Source of the DNA: Kolteria novifilia
Lineage (GTDB): Bacteria > Planctomycetota > Planctomycetia > Kolteriales > Kolteriaceae
Length of the DNA: 64,000 nt
Assembly: GCA_007748055.1 (NCBI GenBank)
Contig: CP036279.1
Coordinates: 868,001-932,000 of the forward strand
Direction: 5' to 3'
The notes under the pieces were generated by a model. It did not search any database. It saw only the letters and a program-made list of their open reading frames with translations, and had not been told where the DNA came from. The translations under genes and the position numbers were made by a program. Below, piece by piece: positions 48,754 to 57,078 of the stretch. The stretch's first letter is position 1. Every line of letters starts with the position of its first letter.

Positions 48754-50286
48754 ATGATGTGGCACGAACACTACTCCGCGGCGGCTCGGCGTGCTCTCGA
48801 CGCCGCCCGATGTTTGCCGCCCCTCTCCGGCCGGGACTCGGTCGATCCCCTCTCCCTGTTGGCCGCGCTTCTTCGCGACGATGAGAGCGAAGCGATCGCC
48901 TTGCTCCGACGAGCCAACATTCATGTGCTACACTTCATCAACGACCTCCCCTCGCTCGATGAGTTGGACGAATCGAGCAATCCCCCGCCCCAAGTGACGT
49001 ACGATTCGGAAACGGCGCACGTGATGCGACTTGCCGCGGAGATGGTTCCCGCCGACGCCAGCCAAACCATTGGCAGCCAGGAACTTCTGCTCGCGCTCCT
49101 CGCGGGCTCGTCCACCGTCGCGAAGTTCCTCGGTGACCATGACGTCGACGCGGAGCAAATCCTCGCGATGAACCGCCAACCGGCCACGATCGCGGTCGAC
49201 CCGGAGGACCAGCAACTCGATCTTCAAGTCGAGGAGGTGACCGAGCACCACGATGTCGCGCGGATCATCGACGCGAACGCCAATCGGGCCCGCGAGGGGA
49301 TGCGGGTCGTCGAGGACTACGTTCGGTTCGCGCGCAACGACGCGGCACTGAGTCTCCGCCTTAAGGAGGCTCGGCATCGTTTTCAGGAGGCGTTCGCGTA
49401 CTTGCCGACGACCGATCTTCTCGCCTCACGCGACACGACCGGCGACGTCGGCACTCGATTGACTACTCGCGCCGAGGCGAGTCGCGCGTCGGTCCGCGAC
49501 GTCGTCCAAGCCAACCTCAAGCGTTCCCAGGAGGCGGTGCGGACGCTCGAGGAGTACGCCAAGACGATCAGCGCCGTGGCGGGGCGCATCTTCGAGAGCG
49601 TTCGCTACGAGTTGTACACGCTCGAGCGGTTATTGCTCATCCAGAGCGAGGCTGCTGGGCGAATCGCCGGGGCGAGCCTCTATTGGCTGGCCGATCCGGA
49701 CGCCTGTTCCCGGACGCTCGACTGGATGGTCGAGCGGGCGGTCGCCGGCGGGGTGCAAGTCGTCCAACTTCGCGACAAGCGATCCGAGGATCGCGAATTG
49801 TTGAGGCTCGCTCAACTCGTTCGGCGAATCACCGCTCAAGCGGGCGCGATGTTCATCATGAACGATCGCCCCGACATCGCGCGGCTCGTCGACGCCGACG
49901 GGGTTCATGTCGGCCAGGAGGAACTTCCCGTCGCCCAAGTCCGTCGCATCGTCGGGACCGAGATGCTCGTTGGGGTCAGCACCCACAGCCTCGAGCAGGC
50001 CCGACAAGCGGTCCTCGATGGAGCCGACTACATCGGGATCGGACCGGTCTTTCCCTCACGGACCAAGCAGTTTGATGCCTTCGCGGGAATCCCTTCCGTG
50101 AAGCAAGTCGCCTCCGAGATCTCCCTTCCCGCGTTCGCGATCGGGGGAATCGGACCCGGCAATCTCCCTCAAGTCATGGATGCGGGAGCGACCCGAATCG
50201 CCGTCGGCCACGTCTTATGTGTCTGCGATGATCCGGCGTCGATGGCCCGGCAACTGCGTCACAAGCTTGATTCCACGAGTCACTAA
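48754..50286 (+). CDS. thiE: Clp-N-like / ThiD2 / ThiE three-domain thiamine protein
   Basis: I start at ATG 48754; a TTG six codons earlier is also in frame. The 510 residues form three parts. The first (~1-150) looks like two Clp N-terminal (ClpR) repeats: YSAAARRALDAA...VDPLSLLAALLRDDES and TAHVMRLAAEMV...SQELLLALLAG. The second (~165-300) is ThiD2-like: RIIDANANRAREGMRVVEDY, RDTTGDVGT, NLKRSQEAVRTLEEY. The third (~300-505) is thiamine-phosphate synthase ThiE: YWLADPDA, GGVQVVQLRDKR, FIMNDRPDIARLVDADGVHVGQEELP, GADYIGIGPVFPSRTK and FAIGGIGPGN. ThiE joins the pyrimidine and thiazole phosphates; ThiD2 relatives act on the pyrimidine branch. ThiD2-ThiE fusion is known. The Clp-N module is the odd part. 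No TPP riboswitch was seen. Confidence 0.9.
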   Translation: MMWHEHYSAAARRALDAARCLPPLSGRDSVDPLSLLAALLRDDESEAIALLRRANIHVLHFINDLPSLDELDESSNPPPQVTYDSETAHVMRLAAEMVPADASQTIGSQELLLALLAGSSTVAKFLGDHDVDAEQILAMNRQPATIAVDPEDQQLDLQVEEVTEHHDVARIIDANANRAREGMRVVEDYVRFARNDAALSLRLKEARHRFQEAFAYLPTTDLLASRDTTGDVGTRLTTRAEASRASVRDVVQANLKRSQEAVRTLEEYAKTISAVAGRIFESVRYELYTLERLLLIQSEAAGRIAGASLYWLADPDACSRTLDWMVERAVAGGVQVVQLRDKRSEDRELLRLAQLVRRITAQAGAMFIMNDRPDIARLVDADGVHVGQEELPVAQVRRIVGTEMLVGVSTHSLEQARQAVLDGADYIGIGPVFPSRTKQFDAFAGIPSVKQVASEISLPAFAIGGIGPGNLPQVMDAGATRIAVGHVLCVCDDPASMARQLRHKLDSTSH

Positions 50287-50298
50287 AGGATCGGTGTC

Positions 50299-51210
50299 AT
50301 GGTCGAACGAATTGTCTCGCTGATTCCCAGCGCCACGGAGATTGTCGCGGAACTTGTCGGTCCGTCGGAACGCTTGGTCGCGATCACGCACGAGTGCGAT
50401 TACCCCGAATGGGTGCGCGATGTTCCCCAAATCGTCAGTCCCGCGAATGCCGCGTTGTTGACGGCGGCGCCGAGTGTCGTCGATCAGCAGGTCTCGAGCA
50501 TCGTTGGAAGCGGTAAGTCGCTCTACAAACTCGATGTCGATCTCCTTGAAGCGATCGCTCCCGACGTCATCGTCACGCAGCGACTCTGCGACGTCTGCTC
50601 GGTGTCGGGCTCCGAAGTGGAGCGCGCGATCGGCTCGTTGTCTACCTACCCCAACGTCATCGAACTGAACCCCATCTATCTGATCGACGTCTTGGACGAC
50701 ATCATCACGGTCGGCAAGGGGATCGGCGAGTTGGAGAAGGCGCGGCGGTGGCGACGCGAACTCGAGCTTCGGCTCATGGCGGTGCCCAAACAAACGGTCG
50801 TCATGCCACTACCGAAAGTCCTGGCGCTGGGGTGGTCCGATCCGCTTTGGGTGGGGGGCCACTGGGTTCCCGAGATGATCAGCCGCGCCGGCGGCGTGCC
50901 GATCGGGGCCGAGGCGGGAATGCCGTCGACAAGGATCTCGTGGGAGAGGGTTCGGGCCGCCGACCCCGACATCATCCTGATGATGGCCTGCGGCTACGAT
51001 GTCGAGCGGAACCTCGCTCAGTCGGCCAAACTCGAGGAACTTCCGGGCTGGACCGAGACACCCGCTTACCGAAATGGTCGGATCTACGCGGTCGACGCCA
51101 ACGGCTACTTCAGTCGTCCCGGCCCACGTCTGGTCGACGGCACCGAGATGCTCTCGAGACTTTTCCGTGGGGAGCCGTTCGATGAGGAAGTCTGTCGGCC
51201 GATGGTTTAG
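50299..51210 (+). CDS. BtuF-like cobalamin-binding / ABC substrate-binding-type protein
   Basis: The 303-residue product starts 12 bases after the thiamine gene. Its first residues (MVERIVSLIPSATEIVAELV) are the mature N-terminus of the helical-backbone periplasmic-binding fold used for B12 and siderophores. There is no signal peptide or lipobox. Later blocks are LEAIAPDVIVTQRLCDVCSVSG, VIELNPIYLIDVLDDI, SDPLWVGGHWVPEMISRAGG, ADPDIILMMACGYD and GRIYAVDANGYFSRPGPRLVDGTEML. Lack of an export signal suggests a cytoplasmic protein, as in the proteins annotated cobalamin-binding protein in several phyla. A link to B12 use is plausible given the cob genes 15 kb away. No ABC permease or ATPase is adjacent. 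Confidence 0.85.
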   Translation: MVERIVSLIPSATEIVAELVGPSERLVAITHECDYPEWVRDVPQIVSPANAALLTAAPSVVDQQVSSIVGSGKSLYKLDVDLLEAIAPDVIVTQRLCDVCSVSGSEVERAIGSLSTYPNVIELNPIYLIDVLDDIITVGKGIGELEKARRWRRELELRLMAVPKQTVVMPLPKVLALGWSDPLWVGGHWVPEMISRAGGVPIGAEAGMPSTRISWERVRAADPDIILMMACGYDVERNLAQSAKLEELPGWTETPAYRNGRIYAVDANGYFSRPGPRLVDGTEMLSRLFRGEPFDEEVCRPMV

Positions 51211-51266
51211 AATGTCAGCAAAGATGACACGCCTTGCAACGTGGTTTCGATTGGTGAGCATAGCCG

Positions 51267-54107
51267 ATGAGCGGTCAAGCAGGAGTTCGTGGATACCTGC
51301 TCCAGGCGCTTATCTGTGTACTTGATTGTCTCGACGAAACTCACGACTGGAGTGCAGTGGCTATCGAGCCACACGATGAGGCGGAGAAGATCGACATACT
51401 TTGGGAGTATCCTGGTTTTCGCAAAGTTGTCCAAGTCAAATCGTCAAAGAACCAGATAAACCTGGCTTCAGTAAGGAGTTGGGCCGAAGACCTAGAAGCT
51501 TCCGCAACAGCTGATGAGTACGAGCTTCGGCTCATTGGGCCTTGTTCCCAAGCTGTTTGTGAAACTCGAAGCCATGGTCGTGTTTGGGTTCCTGTTCCTC
51601 AATCGCTCGACATCAAAGCTCTTTCGCAACAAGCTGCTCATAGGCTTGACGGATTCTTAACACGAATCGGCAACACGCATCGTCCAAGTCCAGTTGTTAG
51701 AGAGATTCTTGTCGATGCGATGAGCAACCGACTTGGTTTGCTTTCGACAACAGGAGAGACGATTTCTCGCGCAGACTTTGAAGTGATGGTCAAGTTGTGG
51801 GTGCGAGAGATCCAGCCAAAGTTGACGTCGCCCGTCGATAGCCGGGTTCAGTCCGGCATGGCGCGTCAAATCCGGAATCCTCCGCGTGAGTTTGTAGGCC
51901 ACCGCATTGAATTGCGAGAGGCTGAATCTTACATACGCTCAGGGAGCCGTCTCGTTGGAGTTCGGGGGATGCCTGGTGTCGGAAAGACAGCGTTTTCCCT
52001 TAAGCTCGCATCCGCTGTAGGTGAGTTGTTCCCCGACGCACAGTTTCAGCTCGACATGCATGGCCAAACTACACGTCCTCTGTCTCCAATTGACGCCAAG
52101 AGGCTTGTGATCAGGACGACGATGCCCGATGCGATGTTGCCAGAAGTCGATTCGGAGATCGAAGCGCTCTACCAAACGATAATGCATGGGAAGCGTTCCA
52201 TGCTGTTCGTTGACAATGTACCAGATGCCGACTCGGTTGCATCTCTTGATCCGGGTAATGACTCGTTGCTCCTGTTTGCAACGAGAAGGCGATTCTCCCT
52301 TCCCGGATTGTTGTCCGTTGATCTAGGGCCGTTGGAGTGCGCTTTCGCAATAGAGTTGCTCCAAAAACTTTGTCCTCGCATCAGCCATGAGGCCAGGAGG
52401 ATCGCAGATCTTTGCGGGTATCTGCCGCTCGCGTTGCGAGTATGCGCTTGCGCGATAGCTGAGCGGCCCGACATAGGTGTGGCGGATCATGTCGAAGAGT
52501 TGGTGGGAAAGCGATCCTTTCTGGGGTATGTCGAAGCAGCGATTGCGCTTAGCTATGATCTCCTGGAACGGGAAGTACAAGAGCGGTTTCACCTCCTGTC
52601 TCTGTTCAGTTCACATTTCGATCGGTCTGCGGCTGCAGCCGTGTGGGACACTGAAGATGAAGCAGCAGGTGTGACGCTTGGTACGCTATTGTTGCATAGC
52701 GTCGTCGAGTGGGACCAAACTGTTGAGCGGTACTGGATGCATGACCTCCTTGCACAGTTCGCTGGAGAGTGCCTTGGAGACTCGTGCCTGTCGGAGGCAA
52801 TGTGGCGATTCTGTCGACATTTTGCTGATAAGTGCTTGGCACTTGAGCAGCAGTATGAGACTGGAAGTGATTCAGCGACTGAGGCACTCATGGGATTTGA
52901 TGTTGATCGTCCCAATATTGAGATTGCCTTCGAATGGGTAGTTCATCGTTTGGGCGACGCTCACGAGGCAGTGCAACTTTGTATCGACTACGTTGCTCGG
53001 GCTGCTCAAATTCGAGACATGAGGCAGCACCCTCTGGAGAGGATCCGTTGGTGCCGAGTTGGACTGGAAGCAGCAAGGAAAGCAGGTGACTTCCATGCGA
53101 GCGTCCAGTTCCTTGGAAATGGTGCAAGAGCGCATGCGGAACTCGGAGATCTTCAAGGTGCTAGGTCGATTCATGAAGAAGTGTTGAGCATGGCTCGGAA
53201 GTCCGGTCATGGTCAGCACGAGTGTACAGCATTGATTCAGCTAGGAAACATGGAGTTGGAGTCGGAGAGTTTCGATGTTGCCAAGCAGAGATTCGAAGAT
53301 GCTGCGAGAGTTGCAGCAGCTATAGAAGAGCCATCACTTGGAGCGGCGGCGGCGGCAAACTTGGCTCAGGTGCTGATTCAACTCGGTGATATCGATTCGG
53401 CGAAGAAACACTTGGCTATAGCCTGCGATGCATTTGCGATGCTTGGGGATCAGCGTGGCATCCTTACTCCACTCGCATTGATGGCAAAGATTGCGGCCAT
53501 AGGCGAAGACTACCAGCTCGCTACTGAGATTCTTGAGAACGCTATTGGGATTGCCGAGGAACTACGTGATCCTGTGAATATGCTCAGGCTGAGATGTGAA
53601 CTCGGAAGGGTGAAACTCTCTTCAGGGAATTTCGATGACGCTGTCTGCATTCTTGAGAAGAACGTTGAGTTCGGCAGATCCGTTGGTCTCGTGAAATACG
53701 TCCTACAATCGTTGTCGTTCTTGGTCCAAGCGTATGAAAGTGCCAAGTTGCCTGCAAAGTGCGATTGTGCGCTACGCGAGCTTGAGGAAGTCGGCATGAA
53801 GATTGGGGGAGACGCCGTGGAAGCGAGTACTCGAAGGCTGCGCACGGAGATTCTTAGAATGCGGGGGCGACACGGAGAAGCAATAGCCCTGTGTAGGGAA
53901 AGCCTTGCTTGCGATCGCAAGGATGGTAGTTTGGACCGTGAATTGATCACTCTACTGAAGCTGTTCCAGCTTTGCGAAGAATTGGGAGACATCGAACAAG
54001 CGATCGAAATTCTAGACCGCGCAGTACAGATTGGCCGCGAGATCGGGGTTCCCGTCGTTGAGTCGATGTCGAGTACGCTCAGGAGACTTCGGGAAGGACA
54101 ATGCTAG
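51267..54107 (+). CDS. Nuclease / NB-ARC (STAND) / TPR protein, probable anti-phage sensor
   Basis: The protein has 946 residues in three parts. The N-terminal ~200 residues resemble Cap4/DUF4297-type nucleases: GVRGYLLQALICVLDCL, then a PD-(D/E)xK pattern with Asp43 in KIDILWEY and Gln56-x-Lys58 in VVQVKSSK. An NB-ARC ATPase follows (~210-500): Walker A GMPGVGKT (Lys240), Walker B MLFVDN (Asp316), LLLFATRRR sensor, GYLPLAL (385-390) and MHD at 491-493. About 360 residues of TPR-like helical hairpins complete it (ALIQLGNMELESESFDVAKQRF, GDIDSAKKHLAIA, GDIEQAIEILDRAV). This matches NLR/Avs-like defence proteins, in which target sensing by the repeats triggers oligomerisation and nuclease action. 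The gene is visibly AT-richer, with codons such as ATA and AGA, so it was probably acquired by transfer. It has no obvious partner gene. The activity is inferred. Confidence 0.85.
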   Translation: MSGQAGVRGYLLQALICVLDCLDETHDWSAVAIEPHDEAEKIDILWEYPGFRKVVQVKSSKNQINLASVRSWAEDLEASATADEYELRLIGPCSQAVCETRSHGRVWVPVPQSLDIKALSQQAAHRLDGFLTRIGNTHRPSPVVREILVDAMSNRLGLLSTTGETISRADFEVMVKLWVREIQPKLTSPVDSRVQSGMARQIRNPPREFVGHRIELREAESYIRSGSRLVGVRGMPGVGKTAFSLKLASAVGELFPDAQFQLDMHGQTTRPLSPIDAKRLVIRTTMPDAMLPEVDSEIEALYQTIMHGKRSMLFVDNVPDADSVASLDPGNDSLLLFATRRRFSLPGLLSVDLGPLECAFAIELLQKLCPRISHEARRIADLCGYLPLALRVCACAIAERPDIGVADHVEELVGKRSFLGYVEAAIALSYDLLEREVQERFHLLSLFSSHFDRSAAAAVWDTEDEAAGVTLGTLLLHSVVEWDQTVERYWMHDLLAQFAGECLGDSCLSEAMWRFCRHFADKCLALEQQYETGSDSATEALMGFDVDRPNIEIAFEWVVHRLGDAHEAVQLCIDYVARAAQIRDMRQHPLERIRWCRVGLEAARKAGDFHASVQFLGNGARAHAELGDLQGARSIHEEVLSMARKSGHGQHECTALIQLGNMELESESFDVAKQRFEDAARVAAAIEEPSLGAAAAANLAQVLIQLGDIDSAKKHLAIACDAFAMLGDQRGILTPLALMAKIAAIGEDYQLATEILENAIGIAEELRDPVNMLRLRCELGRVKLSSGNFDDAVCILEKNVEFGRSVGLVKYVLQSLSFLVQAYESAKLPAKCDCALRELEEVGMKIGGDAVEASTRRLRTEILRMRGRHGEAIALCRESLACDRKDGSLDRELITLLKLFQLCEELGDIEQAIEILDRAVQIGREIGVPVVESMSSTLRRLREGQC

Positions 54108-54145
54108 GTCGGGAGTTCGTATCCTTTGCCCGGAATCCCGGCCGC

Positions 54146-54373
54146 CTAGCTCTTGGCTTCGGCTTCCGCGTTGGCCTTCTCTTCTTCGTCGGCGCTCATC
54201 GAAAGGACGATCAGCGAGGCGGTGACCGCGGCGCCGGCGCAGATCAGGCCGCTAGCGGCGAGGAGCATCGGCAGGTACTCGTGCAGTCCGACGCCCCACA
54301 GAAGCAGGACGAAGATCAAGGCGCCAAAGGCTGTCCAAGCGGCGACTTTGCCGACAAATGCGAAATTGGGCAT
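54146..54373 (-). CDS. Small two-helix membrane protein, unknown function
   Basis: I start at ATG 54373 (MPNFAFVG, 75 residues). The frame is open 30 codons further, but that part is Arg-rich and has no support. Two hydrophobic helices are clear (AAWTAFGALIFVLLLWGVGL and YLPMLLAASGLICAGAAVTASLIVL), followed by a charged tail SADEEEKANAEAEAKS. No family is recognised. AGAGAAG-like purines precede the start. It lies immediately after the NB-ARC gene on the opposite strand, but its base composition is that of the host genome. Confidence 0.65.
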   Translation of the reverse strand: MPNFAFVGKVAAWTAFGALIFVLLLWGVGLHEYLPMLLAASGLICAGAAVTASLIVLSMSADEEEKANAEAEAKS

Positions 54374-54763
54374 GGCTTCTCTACCTGACGTCCTCGGAGA
54401 TTGGCTTCGACTCGCCTCGGGATCGCGGCGCCTCCATCGCGTTTCGTCGACGCGCGGCGGCAACTCGAATGGGAAACCGATACCCGCAAGTCACTTCCGC
54501 GACGTGGAGGTCGCACCCCACGGCAACTCCAGTTTATGGAGTCGGTCCCTCTCGCTCCAGTCCGAGTGCACCGAGAGGGAGATTCCCACCTAGCAGCCCG
54601 TTGATCTATTCGATGCCGGCTACGAACGGCCCTCTTGACCAATCTCGGCGTCCACAAAACTCGACGAATCTACAGATTCGCCTCCGTTTCTTCTCCTTGA
54701 TCTTGGCCAACATGGCTCGTTCTCGCCTTGGCCCGCTTAAATCAACGGACTGCTAAACGCGGT
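54374..54763. other. Intergenic region, nothing recognised
   Basis: About 390 bases between the small membrane protein start and the nadK stop. Open frames here are short and unsupported. It should contain the promoter of the small minus-strand gene. Confidence 0.35.
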
Positions 54764-55681
54764 TCATTCGGGCGGTTTCGGTCGGTCCTTCGCGGGTCGC
54801 CGGGGCCGGGGACGAGTCGGACTGCGACCCCAGTGCAACTTCTCGGTGAGCGTTCGGTAGTAACCGTGCCCCGCGATCTGGACCCGCAGGAGATCCTCGG
54901 AAGATCGTTTCAGGACGATCGTGTGGTCGGCGGTGATCGGACGTTGGCGGTAGCCGTCGACGATGAGCGTCGTTCCCTCGGAAGGATTGGGGCACCGGAG
55001 CTCAAAGCGGCGATTGGCCGACTCGACGAGGGGACGCCAGGTGAGCGAATGGGGACAGATCGGGGTGATGACGACCGCGGGGAGATGCTGGACGAGGATG
55101 GGCCCGCCCGCCGCCAAGTTGTGGGCGGTGCTGCCGATCGGGGTCGAGACGATCAGCCCGTCGCCGCTATAGGTCGCGACCGCCTGGCCTTCGATGGTCA
55201 GCTCCACGTCGGTGATGCGAAAGGGTGGCCCCGCGGAGATCACCGCCTCGTTGGCGACGCGCCACGACTCGCGGGTGTCGTCTCGTTCGAGATGGCAATC
55301 GAGGATGATGTGCCGCGTCACTTGGTATTGGCCCTGGAGCAGGGCGGGGCAGACTTGGGCGAACTGCTCGGGCGAGAGATCCGCCAGAAAGCCCAGACGC
55401 CCCAGATTGATACCTAAAAACGGGATTGGCGGACCTTCTACCTGGGTTGCCGCGCGGAGGAAGGCCCCGTCGCCGCCGAGGACGATCGCCATGTCGGCGT
55501 TGTGGTCGGTAATCGGTTCCGGCTCGCCGAGTTCGAAGCGCTCAATGATGCCGCCGTGCTCCTCGAGGATCTTGCGAATGATCTCGGCGTGACGCTTGGC
55601 GTGACGCTTTTTGCCGTTGCCGAGAATGAGGAACCGCGCCGGGGGCGACAGGGAAGTTGATTCGAGGGCATTGTCGATCAT
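54764..55681 (-). CDS. nadK: NAD kinase
   Basis: I start at ATG 55681 (MIDNALEST, 305 residues). A longer open frame to 56089 crosses the downstream end of the next gene and is rejected. The protein phosphorylates NAD to NADP with ATP or polyphosphate. The GGDG motif lies at 69-72 (ADMAIVLGGDGAFLRAA), followed by the family blocks GINLGRLGFLADLSPEQF (~88-105) and YSGDGLIVSTPIGSTAHNLAAGGPI, and LVVITPICPHSLTWRPLV-type residues. The C-terminal ~25 residues are Arg/Pro-rich (SPTRPRPRRPAKDRPKPPE) and probably disordered; typical NadK ends before this. No operon partner is evident. Confidence 0.93.
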   Translation of the reverse strand: MIDNALESTSLSPPARFLILGNGKKRHAKRHAEIIRKILEEHGGIIERFELGEPEPITDHNADMAIVLGGDGAFLRAATQVEGPPIPFLGINLGRLGFLADLSPEQFAQVCPALLQGQYQVTRHIILDCHLERDDTRESWRVANEAVISAGPPFRITDVELTIEGQAVATYSGDGLIVSTPIGSTAHNLAAGGPILVQHLPAVVITPICPHSLTWRPLVESANRRFELRCPNPSEGTTLIVDGYRQRPITADHTIVLKRSSEDLLRVQIAGHGYYRTLTEKLHWGRSPTRPRPRRPAKDRPKPPE

Positions 55682-55932
55682 GGTCACGTCGCACCTGCCC
55701 CCTGCGTCCCGGGTCGCCTGGCCTGAGTCCCGAGTCCTTGGCTTTTGATCCCAAGAAGGCGAGTGTTTGGGGATTGTGAAGGGAGCTTGGTACGCCAACG
55801 TCTCCCCAGCGCCCGCGAGGCTAACAGGCGGCGGGACCGGCTCGCAAGCGTTTTGCGGGGAATGTCCCGCGAAAGACGCGCCGCGCGGAACCGCCAAGAC
55901 AGCAGGATTGGTTCGACCGTCAAGAAATGAAA

Positions 55933-55960
55933 CGAGCGTCCCTCCGGGGAAGGACGCTCG
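55933..55960 (-). terminator. Terminator of the minus-strand lipoprotein gene
   Basis: CGAGCGTCC (55933-55941) and GGACGCTCG (55952-55960) form a 9-bp perfect stem. On the minus strand it is followed by TTTCATTTCTT, so it fits an intrinsic terminator about 25 bases after the stop at 55986. Confidence 0.75.
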
Positions 55961-55985
55961 CGGTGGTTCGATGGCTTCGAGGCGA

Positions 55986-56582
55986 TCAGTAGGGACCGTA
56001 GATGTCCTGATAGCTCTCGGGGATCGCCTCCATCTCGGGGCTCGTGCAGATGTGCAGGTGGTCCTTGTCGATATAAACCACTTCGACATCCTTCTCGTCG
56101 ACGAACCAGGAGAAGGGCCAGTAGCTGTAGCGAATATTCTGGAAGTAGATCGTGCACTTGTAGTGACAGTGATGGAGCTGAGCCGGGCCGACCAGCGGGT
56201 AGAAGCGGCAATCGTCGATGTGATCGACGATCTTCTCGACGACGATCTCCATGTCGTTGTAGTGCTTCTCGTAGAGGAACGGGATGTTGCCGATGACTTG
56301 GCCGCTCGGCTTCTTCATGACGCGAAGGACGTCATACTCGCTCGGCGGATCCATGCAGAAGACCGGGGCGTAGTCGCGCACCGGCGGCATGATCGGGACC
56401 TCGGAATAGTCCTTTTCCTTCTTTTCCTGGATGTGATCGCCGATGAACTGGGGAACCGGCACCGGCATCCAGAAAGGCCAGGGAAGATCACCATGATACC
56501 AGACATCGACGGAGCAGCCGGTACCCGTCGTGATCGAAAGGACGCTCAGCAAGATGCCGGCCAGAATACGTCGCGAACGCAT
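55986..56582 (-). CDS. Putative lipoprotein, unknown function
   Basis: The 198-residue protein has an N-terminal export signal (RRILAGILLSVLSITTGTGC) whose Cys23 could be lipidated, although the preceding residues are a loose lipobox. The mature part is rich in Tyr, Trp, His and acidic residues: DVWYHGDLPWPFWMPVP, PVFCMDPPSEYDVLRVMKK and the mid-part VEKIVDHIDDCRFYPLVG. It contains six Cys after the signal/lipobox region, including a HHCHYKC cluster that could bind metal or form disulfides. I do not recognise the family. It is probably a planctomycete-specific envelope protein. It is monocistronic with its own terminator. Confidence 0.75.
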   Translation of the reverse strand: MRSRRILAGILLSVLSITTGTGCSVDVWYHGDLPWPFWMPVPVPQFIGDHIQEKKEKDYSEVPIMPPVRDYAPVFCMDPPSEYDVLRVMKKPSGQVIGNIPFLYEKHYNDMEIVVEKIVDHIDDCRFYPLVGPAQLHHCHYKCTIYFQNIRYSYWPFSWFVDEKDVEVVYIDKDHLHICTSPEMEAIPESYQDIYGPY

Positions 56583-57078
56583 GGGTTCCCTCCCTTGACG
56601 ACAACGTGGCGGCTATTTCCGAACGCTGTTCCTCGAACGCTCCTGTTCGAAAGCGTTCGGTGTGCCGGCGGCGATCGGCTCGCCTCTCCAACGGGAGCCA
56701 CACCTCGGCACCAAAGCAACTTGCCACGACACTTATATCGCTCGTTCGCATGCCAAGCTTTGAGGGAAATGTGACGGTTTTGTGGAAGAGAGCGCGAAGG
56801 GGGGAATGGAGGGTTCACGAATGAGCTCGGATGGCTTGCCTAGATTGCCAGAGTTCTCACCAGGAACGCAACCGGTCGATTCGCCGCTCGCTCGACGTCA
56901 ATCACGCCTCGGATGAGTCCGCCAGGTCCAGGAGGATGCTGGGTGCCATGCCCTCGTTCGCGTGGGCATGCGGGAAACGCCACGTCGTTCCATTCGTGAC
57001 CGCGGCGGCGGGGAATTGGAGTACCAGTCAACGCTCTTGCCACGAAACGCGCCATCTCGGACACGAATTGGACTCGGG
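56583..57078. other. Intergenic region with one palindromic repeat
   Basis: About 500 bases without a convincing gene. A family A palindrome lies at 56941-56972. The left part should hold the promoter of the lipoprotein gene. Nothing else is recognised. Confidence 0.4.
56941..56972. repeat. Dispersed palindrome, family A
   Basis: GGGTGCCATGCCC and GTGGGCATGCGGG face each other around TCGTTCGC. The left arm's inner bases differ slightly from the copies at 45915 and 8714. Confidence 0.5.
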
